DNA of 64,000 bases, taken from contig NC_081552.1 in assembly GCF_963082655.1 (NCBI RefSeq), forward strand, positions 50,439,280 to 50,503,279, written 5' to 3'. Numbering within the stretch: position 1 is the stretch's first letter; each line of letters begins with the position of its first letter. Position numbers and translations under genes: made by a program. The notes beneath the pieces were generated by a model. The model saw only the letters and a list, made by a program, of their open reading frames with translations. It ran no database searches and was not told the DNA's origin. Source of the stretch: Stomoxys calcitrans (Eukaryota > Arthropoda > Insecta > Diptera > Muscidae). This document shows positions 1 to 11,514 of this stretch, piece after piece.

Positions 1-390
1 ACGAAAATTTCCTCTATTAAAAATTTAATTGAAAATAAAAATGTTTTCAATAAAAAAATTAAATCTTTTCAATTACGGTCGTGATTGATTTTCAATTTTC
101 AATAAAAAAATTAATTGTTTTAATCGTTTTTTTAATTGGACCTGATCCTTATTTCAATTACGGTCATGATTGAAATTAAGGCAATTCTTAATCAAAAGAA
201 TTAATTGGTTCAATTATTTTTTTTAATTGATTCTGAATTTTTTTCAATTACGATCGTGATTGAAGTTTTTTATATTTTCAGTTAAAACATTATTTGATTC
301 AATAATTTTTTTAATTGAGTCTTGAAAAATGTTAAATATAAAATGTGATTGAAAGTTGTATCTTTTTCAATTAAACATAACAACCAAGAC
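1..390. repeat. AT-rich repeat with CAATTACGGTCGTGATTG modules
   Basis: The near-palindrome CAATTACGGTCGTGATTG recurs with small changes near 70, 155 and 245, spaced about 85-90 bp and separated by TTAATTG/CAATTAA runs. This looks like a degenerate local tandem repeat or the end of an AT-rich transposon continuing to the left of the window. Related AT-rich sequence lies at 35860-36080. There are no coding features. Class unknown. Confidence 0.5.
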
Positions 391-545
391 CACCAACTTT
401 TTGTCTTTGTGTCACTCAGTTCGTTCCCCAATTCATTGAAAACAGCTGATTTTATAGAGGGAAACCAGCGGTTTTCATTGAATTGGTGAATGAATCGAGT
501 GACAAAAAGAAAAAATATTAATGATCTGGGCAGTAAGTTCTTTCA
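391..545. repeat. Fold-back (imperfect 38-bp inverted repeat)
   Basis: Arms at 411-448 and 466-503 are reverse complements at 32 of 38 positions, with a 17-nt loop. The arms start with GTCACTC and end with CAGC(T/G)G. This is probably part of a small fold-back or terminal-inverted-repeat element. No coding potential is seen. Confidence 0.6.
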
Positions 546-817
546 ATCATTTTTTAATTTAATCGGAAACATTTAAAGACCCAACAGCACTGTTATGACT
601 GTCTGTTTTTGAAAAATTCCAGCCGCTCAACATTTTGATAAATACTTTCTATATATAGGAGATAAAACTCCCCCTCAAACAGTCTTTCGATTACCTTTTT
701 ATATATCTAGACGCAATTCTAATCAAAGCATACCGGCTTCGGTAGCATCGATCTAATTATAACATATTATAGATATGAATTACAATTCATGTACTTCATT
801 AAGATACTGCCCCGCTT
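546..817. repeat. Interspersed block shared with 35333-35550
   Basis: The words GATAAAACTCC, CAGACGCAATTCTAAT, TTAATTATA and AATTCATTAAG occur here and again, in the same order and orientation, at 35333-35550. This marks a dispersed repeat of at least 200 bp. In both places AT-rich DNA with CAATTAA/TTAATTG runs is nearby, so the blocks may belong to one larger element. Class unknown. Confidence 0.5.
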
Positions 818-1263
818 ATTTTTATGCCATCCACCATAGGATAGGGGTATACTAATTTCGTCATTCCGTTTGTAACACCTCGAAATATTCTTCTAAGACC
901 TCATAAAGTACATATATTCTTGATCGTCTCGACGTTCTGAGTCGATCTAGCCATGTCCGTCCGTCCGACTCTCGAAATCACGATAGAGGTCGAACGCGTA
1001 AAGCTAGCTACTTGAAATTTTGCACAGACAGCCCCTTGAAATTTTGCACAGATACTTCATATTGATGGGGAGGCCACCACAGCGCAGAGGTTAGCATGTC
1101 CGTCTATGACGCTGATCGCCTGGGTTCGAATCCTGGCGAGACCATCAGAAAAAATTTTCAGAGGTAGTTTTCCTGGAAAGCCGCAATTTTCGTCCGATTT
1201 GGCTGAAATTTTTCATGTAGTGTACCGTTATGACTTTCAACAACTGTGACAAGTACAGTTCAA
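818..1263 (+). mobile_element. mini-me/INE-1-like element, left part (interrupted)
   Basis: It begins with a ...TATGCCATCCACCATAGG head, then GGTATACTAATTTCGTCATT, a TAAAGTACATATATTCTTGATC block, GTCGATCTAGCCATGTCC and a short (GTCC)n tract. This is the order seen in dipteran mini-me/DINE-1/INE-1 elements. It is interrupted by a SINE at 1068-1170, resumes with CGTCCGATTTGGCTGAAA, and is interrupted again at 1263/1264 by a Helitron. The element continues at 2645. Assignment to the Helentron-associated INE group rests on family knowledge. It is non-coding. Confidence 0.8.
1068..1170 (+). mobile_element. tRNA-derived SINE (head), copy 1
   Basis: It has a box A-like AGCGCAGAGGTTAG at about 1081 and a perfect B box GGTTCGAATCC at 1123-1133, followed by TGGCGAGACCATCAGAAAAAATTTTCAG, which is the start of the SINE body seen in the other copies. 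Only the tRNA-related head and a little body remain. It sits inside the mini-me element, whose sequence resumes right after it. Not a functional tRNA: there is no acceptor stem or CCA-ready cloverleaf. Confidence 0.8.
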
Positions 1264-2644
1264 TCTATATATATAAAAATGTATTGGTTTTTTTTGTCGG
1301 TTTGTTTGTTTCTTCCGTATAGACTCAAAAATGGCTAATCCTGACTAATGAACAATATGGGACTCAAATGAAAGCTAGTCGTGACTAGATTACGAATGGT
1401 GTCAGGAAATAGGAATAGGCTTTATAATTTATTAACAACGAAAGGGGGCGGACCCTCCACCGTTACCACAAAAACACCACCCAAAATCAATAAATTGTCC
1501 CGATTGGGACAATATAGATATCCAATGAAAGGTATTGGAGAGTAGAATATGAATATGGTATTAAAATTTGAGTCTATCGGGCCGCCCAAAGGTATTCGGT
1601 AGTAGATTTCGAATCTGGCATACAAAATCAATCGAAGTAATCTATATGATACATAATAGATTGTGTACGTTTGTTTGGAAGGAAACATACGCTATATAAT
1701 TTTTAGATATCGGGTGGAGGCGGACTCTCCCCCTTACCACAAAAACGCCACCCTTATCCAAATGTGGTCCGATGGGCTCAAAAGGGTATCAAATGAAAAG
1801 TATTGGAGACCAGAACACGAATATAATATTGAAATTGGGGTCCAGCGGGCCTCCCACCCAACCCCAAAACTCCTTTAAACAGATATATTCGAAGTTCATG
1901 TCAATATGGGACTCAAATGAAAAGTATTAGGCATTAGATTACGAATATTGCATTATTGCAATTTGCGTTCAAGTATAGGTAGCCCTTGTCCTCCTAAAGA
2001 TACGTCAAATGGATTATTTGACCCAATATGACAATATGGGCTTAAAATGAAAGGTATTTGAGAGTAGAAAACGTTTTTGGGTTACGCCCCAAAGCACCCC
2101 CTAAACTGAACTTCATTTTCGGGGGGAATAACGAACGAATTTGATATATATTTACAGTGCAAAGTGCCGGTGGCCGCCCCGGCCCCAAAACCCCTCCAAA
2201 TGGTTCATATTTACCGGCCATGGCATTAAGGAGCTCAAATTTAAGGAATTTATAAATTCAGCACGAATTTTATATACATATTTGAGTCGAAATGTCTGAG
2301 GTGACATCCCTCCCATAATGAGAAAATTACCCTAAGGAACAACATTACCACCAGGAACCGAGAAGAGGCAAATTCTCACACATCAATGAGTACTTTCCGA
2401 TTCAAGTTAAAACTCAATGATAAGGGACCTTTTTTATAGCCGAATTCAAACGGCGTTCCGCAGTGCAACACCTCTCTGGGGCAATTTTTTTAAATGACCA
2501 TGCATGGCCAGGATTCGAAAGCGTTCAGCGTCATAGGCTACAATGGCACGAATTCGATATTCGCATTCAAGGCGAAGTGTCCCCTCCCAAAAAAGATATT
2601 AGAGAGTTAATGAAAACGCAGCGGAGCGGGCCCGGTTCGGCTAG
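1264..2644 (+). mobile_element. Non-autonomous Helitron, complete
   Basis: The 5' end is TCTATATATATAAAAATG, preceded by A. The 3' end is a GC-rich segment (GCGGAGCGGGCCCGG) followed by CTAG and a flanking T. These are canonical Helitron termini (TC...CTRR, insertion between A and T). The flanks rejoin as ...GTTCAA/TCAGTCTATAAACTG, which matches an uninterrupted mini-me interior, so both ends are supported independently. The interior carries repeats of CAATATGGGACTCAAATGAAA type and no Rep/helicase coding. It hosts an antisense SINE at 2335-2560. Confidence 0.8.
2335..2560 (-). mobile_element. tRNA-derived SINE, copy 2, nested in Helitron
   Basis: Read on the minus strand, a degenerate B box near 2511-2521 is followed by the body words CGGCACGCCGTT-like, GGCTATAAAAAAGG-like and ACTCATTGATGTGTGAGAA. 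These match copies at 16972, 24201, 24897, 34339 and 35111. It is a diverged but nearly full-length copy. The insertion postdates or accompanies the Helitron around it. Confidence 0.75.
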
Positions 2645-2780
2645 TCAGTCTATAAACTGATATAGCTCCCATGTAAACCGGTCTATTTATCATCCCTGTT
2701 CGGTTTCTAGAACCTATAATTTTTGCTGGTTTGACAGAAGTTTGGTATGTAGTATAAAATTATGCCCTTCAACTAAATTT
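2645..2780 (+). mobile_element. mini-me/INE-1-like element, right part
   Basis: TCAGTCTATAAACTGATATAGCTCCCATGTAAACCGGTCT continues the element broken at 1263. The same order (GTTCAAATCGGTC..CCTGATATAGCTGCCATATAAACCGATC) is seen in the copy at 54671. The 3' hairpin tail is missing, so this copy is 3'-truncated or decayed near 2780. Confidence 0.7.
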
Positions 2781-3016
2781 ATTTTATACAAATTTTTAGT
2801 TTTTACTCGTTTTGAGATATTTTAGTTAAAAAATGCTTTTTAAGTTTTCCTCGTGTGATGTTGCTTTTTACTTTTTTTAGTTTTAAGTTATCAATTTTTA
2901 TTTCATATTTTGCATATTTTTAGGTTGTTTTGCAATAAATTATTTATAATTTATAAATTATTTATAATTTATTTATAATTTTTCTTAATATTTACTTTTT
3001 TATTATATTTTTGCAG
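2781..3016 (+). other. Intron end with splice acceptor before the Ten-m exon
   Basis: This is AT-rich, repeat-free DNA ending in a T-rich tract (TTTACTTTTTTATTATATTTTTGCAG) at 3016. The acceptor TTTTTGCAG fits the Drosophila consensus, and CTTAAT near 2985 is a plausible branch-point region. A GCATATTTTTAGG motif (see dispersed motif finding) lies at 2912-2924. Confidence 0.8.
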
Positions 3017-3202
3017 GCTTCCTTCTCGAAGGAGTTACGCCTTCGGCACCACCAGATGTACCACCTAGAAATCCCACAATGAGTCGCATGAATAATGGCC
3101 GCTTGGTAGCAGCAAATCCAAATGATTTGGGTGTCGACTTTGAGCCCTCATGTCTGGTGCGTACACCCTCGGGCAACGTTTACATTCCCAGCGGTAATCT
3201 AA
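3017..3202 (+). CDS. Ten-m: Ten-m (teneurin) internal exon, intracellular region
   Basis: One 186-nt exon between a TTTTTGCAG acceptor and a perfect GTAAGT donor (3203-3208). Read in phase 1 it gives about 62 residues, with PPDVPPRNPTMSRMNNGRL near the start and FEPSCLVRTPSGNVYIPSG near the end. From memory of the family, this matches the N-terminal cytoplasmic segment of Drosophila Ten-m, upstream of the single transmembrane helix. Teneurins are large type II transmembrane proteins that act in synaptic partner matching, axon guidance and muscle attachment. The proline-rich PPDVPPRNP stretch is a typical SH3-ligand-like feature of teneurin tails. Both flanking introns are phase 1, so the exon could be skipped without a frameshift. 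No other Ten-m exon is visible: the EGF, NHL and YD parts lie outside the window. Ten-a, the paralogue, is less likely. The assignment is confident. The function is taken from the family. Confidence 0.93.
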
Positions 3203-5548
3203 GTAAGTACAAAGTATACATGTATTGACATTTTTTTATAATTATTAAAATAAAAAATCATTGCAATGGTGGAATCATTATAATAGCCCTTTTTAATTTA
3301 AATGGATAAATACATTTTAATGGATAAATAAATTTTGAAAAAAATAGCATATGGATTTTTTTAAAGACCCGAGGGGAATTCACTCAGAAGCCAGAGTTTG
3401 ACCAACTTTTATACCTATCATTACACCTATCATATCATTAAGGTATAAGAAATGAAATACGAATTATATGAATAAATATGAAAATATTCACATTATCGAA
3501 TCCGTTAAAAACCAAAGTTTTATATCCGCCAAATACCAAAATTATATCCTCCAAATGCCAAAACTCAAATTTAAAAAGCTTGTCAATTTGGGTGAAATAT
3601 TTAACATTGTCCCCCAATTTTTTTGGTATAATTCCATATTTCACACCTTGAAATCGATTTTTAAAAAATAAACAAAATATCTGCATAATTTGCATATAAA
3701 TAAATTTTTTATTTTATTTCCCTTTTCCAAGCAATTTACGGGATTTTTGTGTTCATTTGTTGTATTTTGTATTTTTCTTTTGTTTTGTCGCATACATTTC
3801 TATTTCAAATTCATAGCCTAAAAGAATGTTTTGATATGCATAAAACGTTTACTATTGAAGAGTCCCGAGCTACATAAATTCCATAGAATATTTTCAGTGT
3901 GAGTGTGTTTGTATGTTATATAACTGTTCAAAGGTGTTAGATTTAGGTTTTTGTTTTAAATAAACATTTGTGCATATATATATATCACAAAGATTCAATG
4001 CAAAAAATAAAAGCATATGTTTTGTTTTGTCTTTTTTTCTCTGGGGAAATTCAACATCAATTGAGAAAATGAAACCAAAATAGCAATTATTTTAAGCAAT
4101 TAAATCTTTTGTGATTAGAATAGTTCAGAAATAAAATCAATTTCACGCAATTTTATTTCAATATTTGCATCATACCTTTAGGCCGGTACAATTCAATTAT
4201 TAAAAAATATTTCATAATAATGGCAATTTTTCACTTCAAGTGTTAGTGAATGCCTTAATTACTATAAAATAGTAGTTTTAGATAAGTCGTTAGCTTTTCA
4301 ATAATATTGTTTTCGTAGTTCGAGCTTAGGTAACTTTATTCAACAAGTATGGCAGAAGGATGGAGAGAACATCTTCTAAAAATATTTTACAAACGAAGAA
4401 TTTCAGAAATCTAGCAGCACAGTTGCATCCATGGTTATAAATGAAGAAAAAAATTGCTTCACGTTTTATAAATTAGAAAGAAGTTTAAATTAAGTAGTGA
4501 AGCATACTTTTAAGCTGTGAGTACGAAATTACTTAATACGACTATATTTAAGATTGTTTTCGCTTTTAAAAATGTTATACAATGACAAAACTTCTAACAC
4601 GTTTTCCTTTTCATTGCAAACTTTCTTCTTAGAAGGATTCAGACCTTTTGCAAGTCGAATAGTTTAGGGCCTTGTTTGGAATTTCATAATATGAAGCATA
4701 CTTTTGTGCTTAACAAAACTTGTTTTAAGATGTAGAGTAAAATCCTTGCATGGAAACAAAACCCCTTATAAAGAAAATCCTTCTAGGTTGCCTACTTTAG
4801 GGCTTTGTTACTGGAATTTAATTTTTTTGGGTCTTGTGAACTCTACGTTAACAATTATTGCAACAATTTACAAATGTGCACATCATACCTCTTTGGAATA
4901 ATGTTTGTAAATTACCATAACCATAAATATATATTTATATACATATAAAGGTATTGTGGTTCAGCTGTAACTGAGTATTGTATTTTATTCATCCTACCTA
5001 AAACAATGAAAATTTATGCGTATATCGTTAAAAAGCTAAAATTTTTTCCCAACTAAATGAAATTCAGCAAAAACGAACTCTTTATTAAGGGTTTAATACT
5101 GGTTTGTTGGTTCATTGCTATACAGAAGAGAATAGAGCGTAAAAAGTCCCATTTTATGTGGCATGTACAAATATGCTAGAACGCTTTTTATTATTAAATT
5201 GCCATTGAAATTGCCTCATTTTATTTTTGTTTTGCATAGCAAATGCCATTTTGCAAAATTATGCTAACAGGTGGAGAAAGGCAATATTTAAATGTGTTGG
5301 AGAGATCAAATTTAAATAAAAAAAGGTATTTGTATACCTCATACATGTTAACATGGATATTCACAGCAATGTAATTCTGGAAAAAATATTTAGAGGAAAA
5401 ATTCATTTAATAGGAACAGAAAATCAACAGAAAACAAAAAACTAAGTGGCTTAAAGTCTAGAATATTTTAATAATAATAAAGATTTTCTATACTAAATAA
5501 TTCTTATATATTCTTTAATTTTTAAGAGCAGGAGATATAAAACTATGT
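3203..5548 (+). other. Ten-m intron, single-copy AT-rich DNA
   Basis: It begins with the donor GTAAGTACAAAG. No open frame looks coding: the paired ORFs at 3438-3695 (-) and 3468-3671 (+) mirror each other in low-complexity DNA. GCATACTTTT-type motifs occur at 3816, 4171, 4502 and 4696. There are no other repeats. Confidence 0.8.
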
Positions 5549-5703
5549 GGCTTACGACCGTAGCGCAGAGGATAGCATGTCTGCCGATGAGCTGATCGCC
5601 AGGGTTCGAATCCTGGTGAGAACATAAGAACAAATTTTGCAGCCTTTGTAATCCCCTCCTAACATTTGTGAGGAACTATGCCATTTGAAAGGCAAAATTG
5701 TGT
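5549..5703 (+). mobile_element. tRNA-derived SINE, copy 3 (5' half)
   Basis: It has box A TAGCGCAGAGG at 5561-5571 and a perfect B box GGTTCGAATCC at 5603-5613. These are followed by body sequence with CCCCTCCTAACATTTGTGAGG and ACTATGCCATTTGAAAGGC, as in the copies at 24201 and 35111 (antisense). It is truncated before the GGCTATAAAAAGGAG part of the body. Confidence 0.8.
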
Positions 5704-8700
5704 GGTTTCGAAAATTAATAAAATGCCCTAAAATGTACTTCGAATGTCCTACAATACATATACCTTGAATTGAAAATTTAAATTTCCCAAAATTTTAAAA
5801 ACCAATTCAAGTTATTTAAGCACCAATGGACACTCAAATTTTTTTTGTTTATTATTTATAATCCCGCGAACTTATGTTTTTGTTTACGTATACAAACACA
5901 TATCAATACTTAAAAGCTCAGATGCTTTAGAGTATACTTTAAATTAGTAATTTTAATAAAATTCCTTAAAATATCCTTGCCTTTTAAACATATATTTATA
6001 CCTTTTTTGGTTTTCTTGATATTGCTTTTTCATTTTTCTTCCTGTTAAATTCTGCACATTTCATTAAATATTATTAAGTATTCATGAAATATTTGTTTAG
6101 TTTATTATCACGTTTTGCGTTTATGTCCAACGCCTTCTTTCAATCTGCTGCATCTCCTTTTGCTTCGCATTTTTCGCATTCATACCTTCATTTTGTTACT
6201 TCATTAAGTGTTTTCTTTTATTATTTTTAAAGCTATGTATTCGCAAGCGTTGGCGGCACTTAAATGAACCCAGTGACATTTTCGCTTAAGGCAAGAAACC
6301 TTTTTTTGTTGTTTCTTGTATTACCTTGCTTTTGTCCTCATCCATGCTATGCGCTTCGTCATGCCTTTTGTAATAAACTGCTTAAGATATTCTACAAAAA
6401 TCTCTCACGGCAAATAAATGCGTAAAACTTCCACACTATGTGGCAGCAGCCTCATCAGCTTTCTTGATGAGTTACAGGTTAGGAAGAAAAAATTTCATGG
6501 CATTGTCCTTTTTGAAAGCAAGCAAGCAGAGCTATAACTTTCTTCGAGAACTCTGTGAGCTGGAAAATCTTTGCACCAACATCTAAAAGTATGCTAAATA
6601 TTTTGTGCCCTTTTAAGTAAAGATGTTACCGTTTAAGATAACTATTTGGTTAAATATGTTACGGACTGGGGGAAGTTTTAAGGGTTAATTTAACTTTTTA
6701 GTATATTTTCAAAGGGCAAGTTTATTATTGAAAAACATTTTCACTTAGGCAATTCAAATGTTGTAAGATTCTTTCCAGCATAATGCGCTTGAATTTTTTA
6801 AGAAATTTTCCCTTATGTAAAGCTTTTGTGAATATTTTTCTGCTCATATGCCGGCATCTTTTGTAAAATTCAACTTATTTAGATGTTAGCTTAAGCGTAT
6901 ATTCATAACAGAAAATTTTGTATACTTTTAGGTTTTAGTTGATACTTTTTTCCTTTTTAGCCAGGAAACCCCTCCATTTATTAGAAAAACCATGTTAATT
7001 TATCCTTTATCAATTTGTTGAACTCAACATTCTTAATGTCCTCTTGCTACACCAAATTTTGCCTATTTGTAGGCTTCATTGTTTTTTTTTGTGTAAATTT
7101 GAAGACTTGGTTTTTATTCCTTTACAAACAAGTTTTAAATAGATATGTTTTATTATTTTATACCTTGAATAAATTTTTAGCTTGTTTGCAGTAAATTTGT
7201 CAACATTTGTAACAGAATGAAAAATGTTTATTTTGTATGATCTTTAACTTTATTTTATCTTCTTTAAATCTTTAAATCTCCACAGACCATTTTAAGCGTA
7301 TTTAGATAAAAAAGAAATGTATACTTTAACATGAATACCTTTACTGTATGGCGTTGGTCTTTTCAATTTCATAATTTTCTTGTGTGTTCACCGCTAACAA
7401 GGCCCTATAAGCAATTCTTCAACAACAAGCTACCAACCAACCCAGCCTTAGCCCCTTCCCATCCACACTCACCTTCTTTTCAGGTTTACCTTATTCACTG
7501 GCTTAGTCATTTGATGTTAGTTAAAATGGCAAAAGCTCTAAAAAAATTTCCTACCAGAATACAAGAAAATATGCAGCACCAGCTCCGGAAATCTGCATAT
7601 ATAATTAAAATTACACTGCATATGTTAAGGCGTTTTTTGTTTCCTTCTATTTGGGTGTAGAGCAGGGGAGAAGAAAAATACAGACAACCTAGCAAACATT
7701 GCTTTATGGCACGTTGGTTGGTAAGTACATGGGTATTTGGAGGCAAAACTGTTTTTTTTATTCTTTTCATTTTCATTTGGAGTATTTCCTTTATGCTTTC
7801 ATTACATTCCATGGCTAGAAGCATAGCTCCTCATACGATTTCTCTGGTCCTCATAATGAAAATGTTAATTAAAATAATGTATTACTGCAGTTAGACTTAT
7901 ACAATACCACAGCAGCAGCCCATAAGCGGCTGGTGAAAAGACCGCCAGCAAGTAAAGCATTACTGCCAGTCTGCTCCCCTAACCCCTGGTGGAAGGGCCC
8001 TCATTTTAGGTTTTATATCTGTCTTTAGCTAAACCAACAGTGTTTTGTTGATGGCTTGCGTGCCTAGCTGACAGTCTGAAGGCCTAACAGACTCCCTACT
8101 TGCTATAGCCTACACACCCTTCTCTCTTTCTGGTTTCTAGGATTTGGAATTGTATGTGTCATTCATGCTTTGACGCCATTTTTATATTTACCGTAAGTCT
8201 AGTTTTTTGTCAATGGAATTTCAGAGCAAGCAGAAAAAACCAACACACACATAATTTTTTCTCTCTGCAACAACACAATGCAGTTTGTATAGGCAACAAT
8301 TTCCCCTATTTTAAAGCTGCCTGCATATGCATGTGTTGTGAGTGTGCTACTGTATGAATGCGGGCAAACAAGATTTTCCATTGAAATAACAACAACGGCA
8401 AATGATGAAAATTGTTGTGCTCATACTAAAACATACTTTATTCATAGTACACACACACATACAAACACTCATGCATATCTATGTATGCGAGGTGATTATG
8501 CTCTGAAGAATAGAGAGATGAAAATGAGTATGATTATGTTGATGACTTCCGTTTCCATTTTTTGTTGTTGTTACACTCCCTTACTCATTGTGAATGCATT
8601 TAGGGTAACTGTGTATGCTACACAGCAAGCTTTATGGAATTTCTATGCATGGCTATGTGTGGCTCTGCGTTTGTATGGAGGCAGTATTCATGGCATTGCA

Positions 8701-9429
8701 ATACAGGAAATGAAAAAAGAAACTAAGTTAAAGATGCATTTCCTTTTGGCAGCAACAATACCAGTAGTAAACGAAGCGCACCAGCACAGTAGCAGTTTGT
8801 GAAGGAGGAACCCTGGAAAATTATACGCGATTAACGGGTATTCACGCACACACATTTACATTCATTATTCTTTGTTTCATTATTGTGAACTTGAAGTAAA
8901 GGATTTAAATGATATGATATCATAATGTGCATTACCAAGTGTTTGTTAGATGTAACTGTAGCTATCCTACTTGCAAATCCTAACCAAATGAATTGCATTT
9001 GCCAAGCTGACTGAATGACTGACAGGCAAAACATCATAATTAATATATAAGATTTTAATTACATTTAAAAATCATGAATGAAAAAAAAACACAAACAAAG
9101 GGAAAAATAATGACAAAGTCAGTAACTGATTCAGTCTTATGCCAAAAAGGAATAATTAAAAAATTTCTGAAGAAAATCAAAATCATAAAGCAAATATTAA
9201 ATTAAAGAAACTTTTTGGAATTTTAATAATGAGCATGAACATATTCTTTTGAATAATAACAGAATTATAAAGGAAAATATACAGGACAAACTATCAATAG
9301 AAACAAAATCTATAACAAAATCCAATTGGAAAAGAAATGAATGTTTGTTTTATAACATTTTCGAAAGAAATTTATAGTTTATCAAAATATTTTCAGTATT
9401 TTTAATTGGGGAATATTTTTTTCAGAATT
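5704..9429 (+). other. Ten-m intron, single-copy DNA
   Basis: No repeat family is recognised. 7400-8800 is less AT-rich and holds open frames on both strands (e.g. 154 codons at 8338-8802), but these have no recognisable domain and contain CA-rich simple sequence such as ACACACACATACAAACAC. I treat them as chance. Motifs of the GCATACTTTTAGG type occur at 6583, 6921 and 7061. Confidence 0.7.
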
Positions 9430-10340
9430 CTCTATCTATAGAAAATTTTGTCAACACTCTATATCTATAGAAAATTTTGTCAAAACTTTATTTCTATAGA
9501 AAATTTAGTCAAAATTTTATTTCTATAGAAAATTTTGTCAAAATTTTATTTCTATAGAAAATTTTGTCAAAGTTTTATTTCTATAGAAAATTTTGTCAAA
9601 ATTTTATTTCTATTGAAAATTTTGTCAAAATTTTATTTCTATAGCAAATTTGGTCAAAATTTTATTTCTATAGAAAATTTTGTCAAAATTTTATTTCTAT
9701 AGAAAATTTTGTCAAAATTTTATTTCTATAGAAAAATTTTGCCAAAATTTTATTTCTATAGAAAATTTTGTCAAAATTTTATTTCTATAGAAAATTTTGT
9801 CAAAATTTTATTTCTATAGAAAATTTTGCCAAAATTTTATTTCTATAGAAAATTTTGTCAAAATTTTATTTCTATAGAAAATTTTGTCAAAATTTTATTT
9901 CTATAGAAAATTTTGTCAAAATTTTATTTCTATAGAAAATTTTGTCAAAATTTTATTTCTATAGAAAATTTTGTCAAAATTTTATTTCTATAGAAAATTT
10001 TGTCAAAATTTTATTTCTATAGAAAATTTTGTCAAATATTTATTTTTATAGAAAATTATGTCAAAATTTTATTTCTATAGAAATTTTTGTGAAAAAATTT
10101 TATTTCTATAGAAAATTTTGTGAAAAAATTTTATTTCTATAGAAAATTTTGTGAAAAAATTTTATTTCTATAGAAAATTTTGTGAAAAAATTTTATTTCT
10201 ATAGAAAATTTTGTGAAAAAATTTTATTTCTATAGAAAATTTTGTGAAAAAATTTTGTTTCTATAGAAAGTTTTGTGAAAAAATTTTATTTCTATAGAAA
10301 ATTTTTAGCAAAATTTTATTTCTATGAAAAATGTTGGCGA
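9430..10340. repeat. 29/31-bp minisatellite (TTTCTATAGAAA family)
   Basis: About 31 head-to-tail units. The main unit is 29 bp with the palindromic core TTTCTATAGAAA followed by ATTTTGTCAAAATTTTA. From about 10085 the unit changes to 31 bp, with TGTGAAAAAATTTTA in place of TGTCAAAATTTTA. Most units are nearly identical, with decay at both edges, so the centre was homogenised recently. Further arrays of the same unit are at 37671-38065 and 40985-41045. Confidence 0.95.
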
Positions 10341-11514
10341 AATTTAATTCAAGCGAAGTTCTAAAAGTCTTTTAGTTTTTTTCTTTCTCTGACCTAAAAA
10401 TTTGGCTATGAGGATGTATTGAAATCCTTTATAACACACCCTAAAAGAAGACAATAGTTTTTATCCTAAAATATTAGCATAGCCTTGGAACTTTAGTTGC
10501 AAATATCTTACAAAGCCTCAATTCCCCAAGGAAGGCAACCTTGTTAATCATACATCCGCATGCACACTCACACTCACTTTAGTTATATCTTACCAAAACT
10601 GAACTCATAAGAAAACTTACACATACTCGAACGTTGTGCACCACTTTAATTAGAAATAGTATGTATGTATAAGTTCACTTTTTCATTTTGTTTATGGACA
10701 TTAATATGTATCTGGTTGCATTCCTCTTCCCATCATTGTTTTCATAACCCTGACAGCAAATTCTTTTCAATTAGTTAAATGGTTTTGGGAATTTGTTTAA
10801 TGTATGTTTTCATCTCTCAAGGAAGCTAACTTTATGCATTTTTGCATCAGAAAAAATTCACTCATATATGCAGCAACATCTTCATCGTCAGCATCGGAGG
10901 GAAATGAAGCAACACTAGAAAAAGCGGCATTATTATTACTGAAGGACTTATTTCTTCCAAGATCAAATGAGTAAACAGGCAAATAAAACGTCTTCAGCAA
11001 CATACATTCGTCTCTTTTATGTTTGCGAGCTGCACTCAAGAATATTTTTTAAGTTCAAGAAAACGAAAAAACTGAAAAAAAATTAGGCAAAGCCTTTTTG
11101 TTTACAAAAAAATTGGCTTATCATAGAAAAAAACTCTTCAAAACTTTCTATGGCAGGTTTTTTTTTTTTTGATTTTACGAGATGCACTTAAATTCTCAGA
11201 AGCTGAATACAGTTTTTGCATTAAGATAATTACCTGTCTACGTTAGGTTTTCAAAATAACTATGTAAAGAGGATGTCCTCCATTACAACTTTGTTTGGGG
11301 AAGTTAAAAAATATATATTATTGACCATTAGTAAATATATATAACCTCGCCTGTAAATATGCTAACATACAATATTTTCGCAAACAAATATTTTAATAAG
11401 AACTTTGTTAAAAATTGAAAATAGGTATAAAATTTTAAACAAAATATTTATTTTATTAAGGCAATAATCTTAAAATAAATATAAATTAAAAAACAAAATA
11501 TTTATTTCATACTA
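10341..11514 (+). other. Ten-m intron, single-copy DNA
   Basis: There are no recognised repeats. An 80-codon minus-strand ORF (10797-11039) has a serine/aspartate-rich stretch (FSSVASFPSDADDEDVAAYM) but no known domain and no splice or initiation context worth calling. I do not annotate it as a gene. Confidence 0.65.

Noticed and set aside
1068..1170. Possible tRNA gene
   Set aside because: It has good A and B boxes but no foldable acceptor stem, and it shares body sequence with other dispersed copies. It is the head of a SINE. The same applies to 5549-5703, 23045-23250 and 35111-35308.
8338..8802. 154-codon open frame on the plus strand
   Set aside because: No recognisable domain. It runs through CA-rich simple sequence, and codon use and composition look like intron DNA. 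Length alone is not convincing in a stretch with few stops on both strands.
9430..10340. CRISPR-like regular array
   Set aside because: Units are contiguous without unique spacers and the genome is an insect. It is a minisatellite.
10797..11039. 80-codon minus-strand ORF with an acidic/serine-rich stretch
   Set aside because: It looks a little protein-like, but there is no family match, no splice context and no neighbour to support it.
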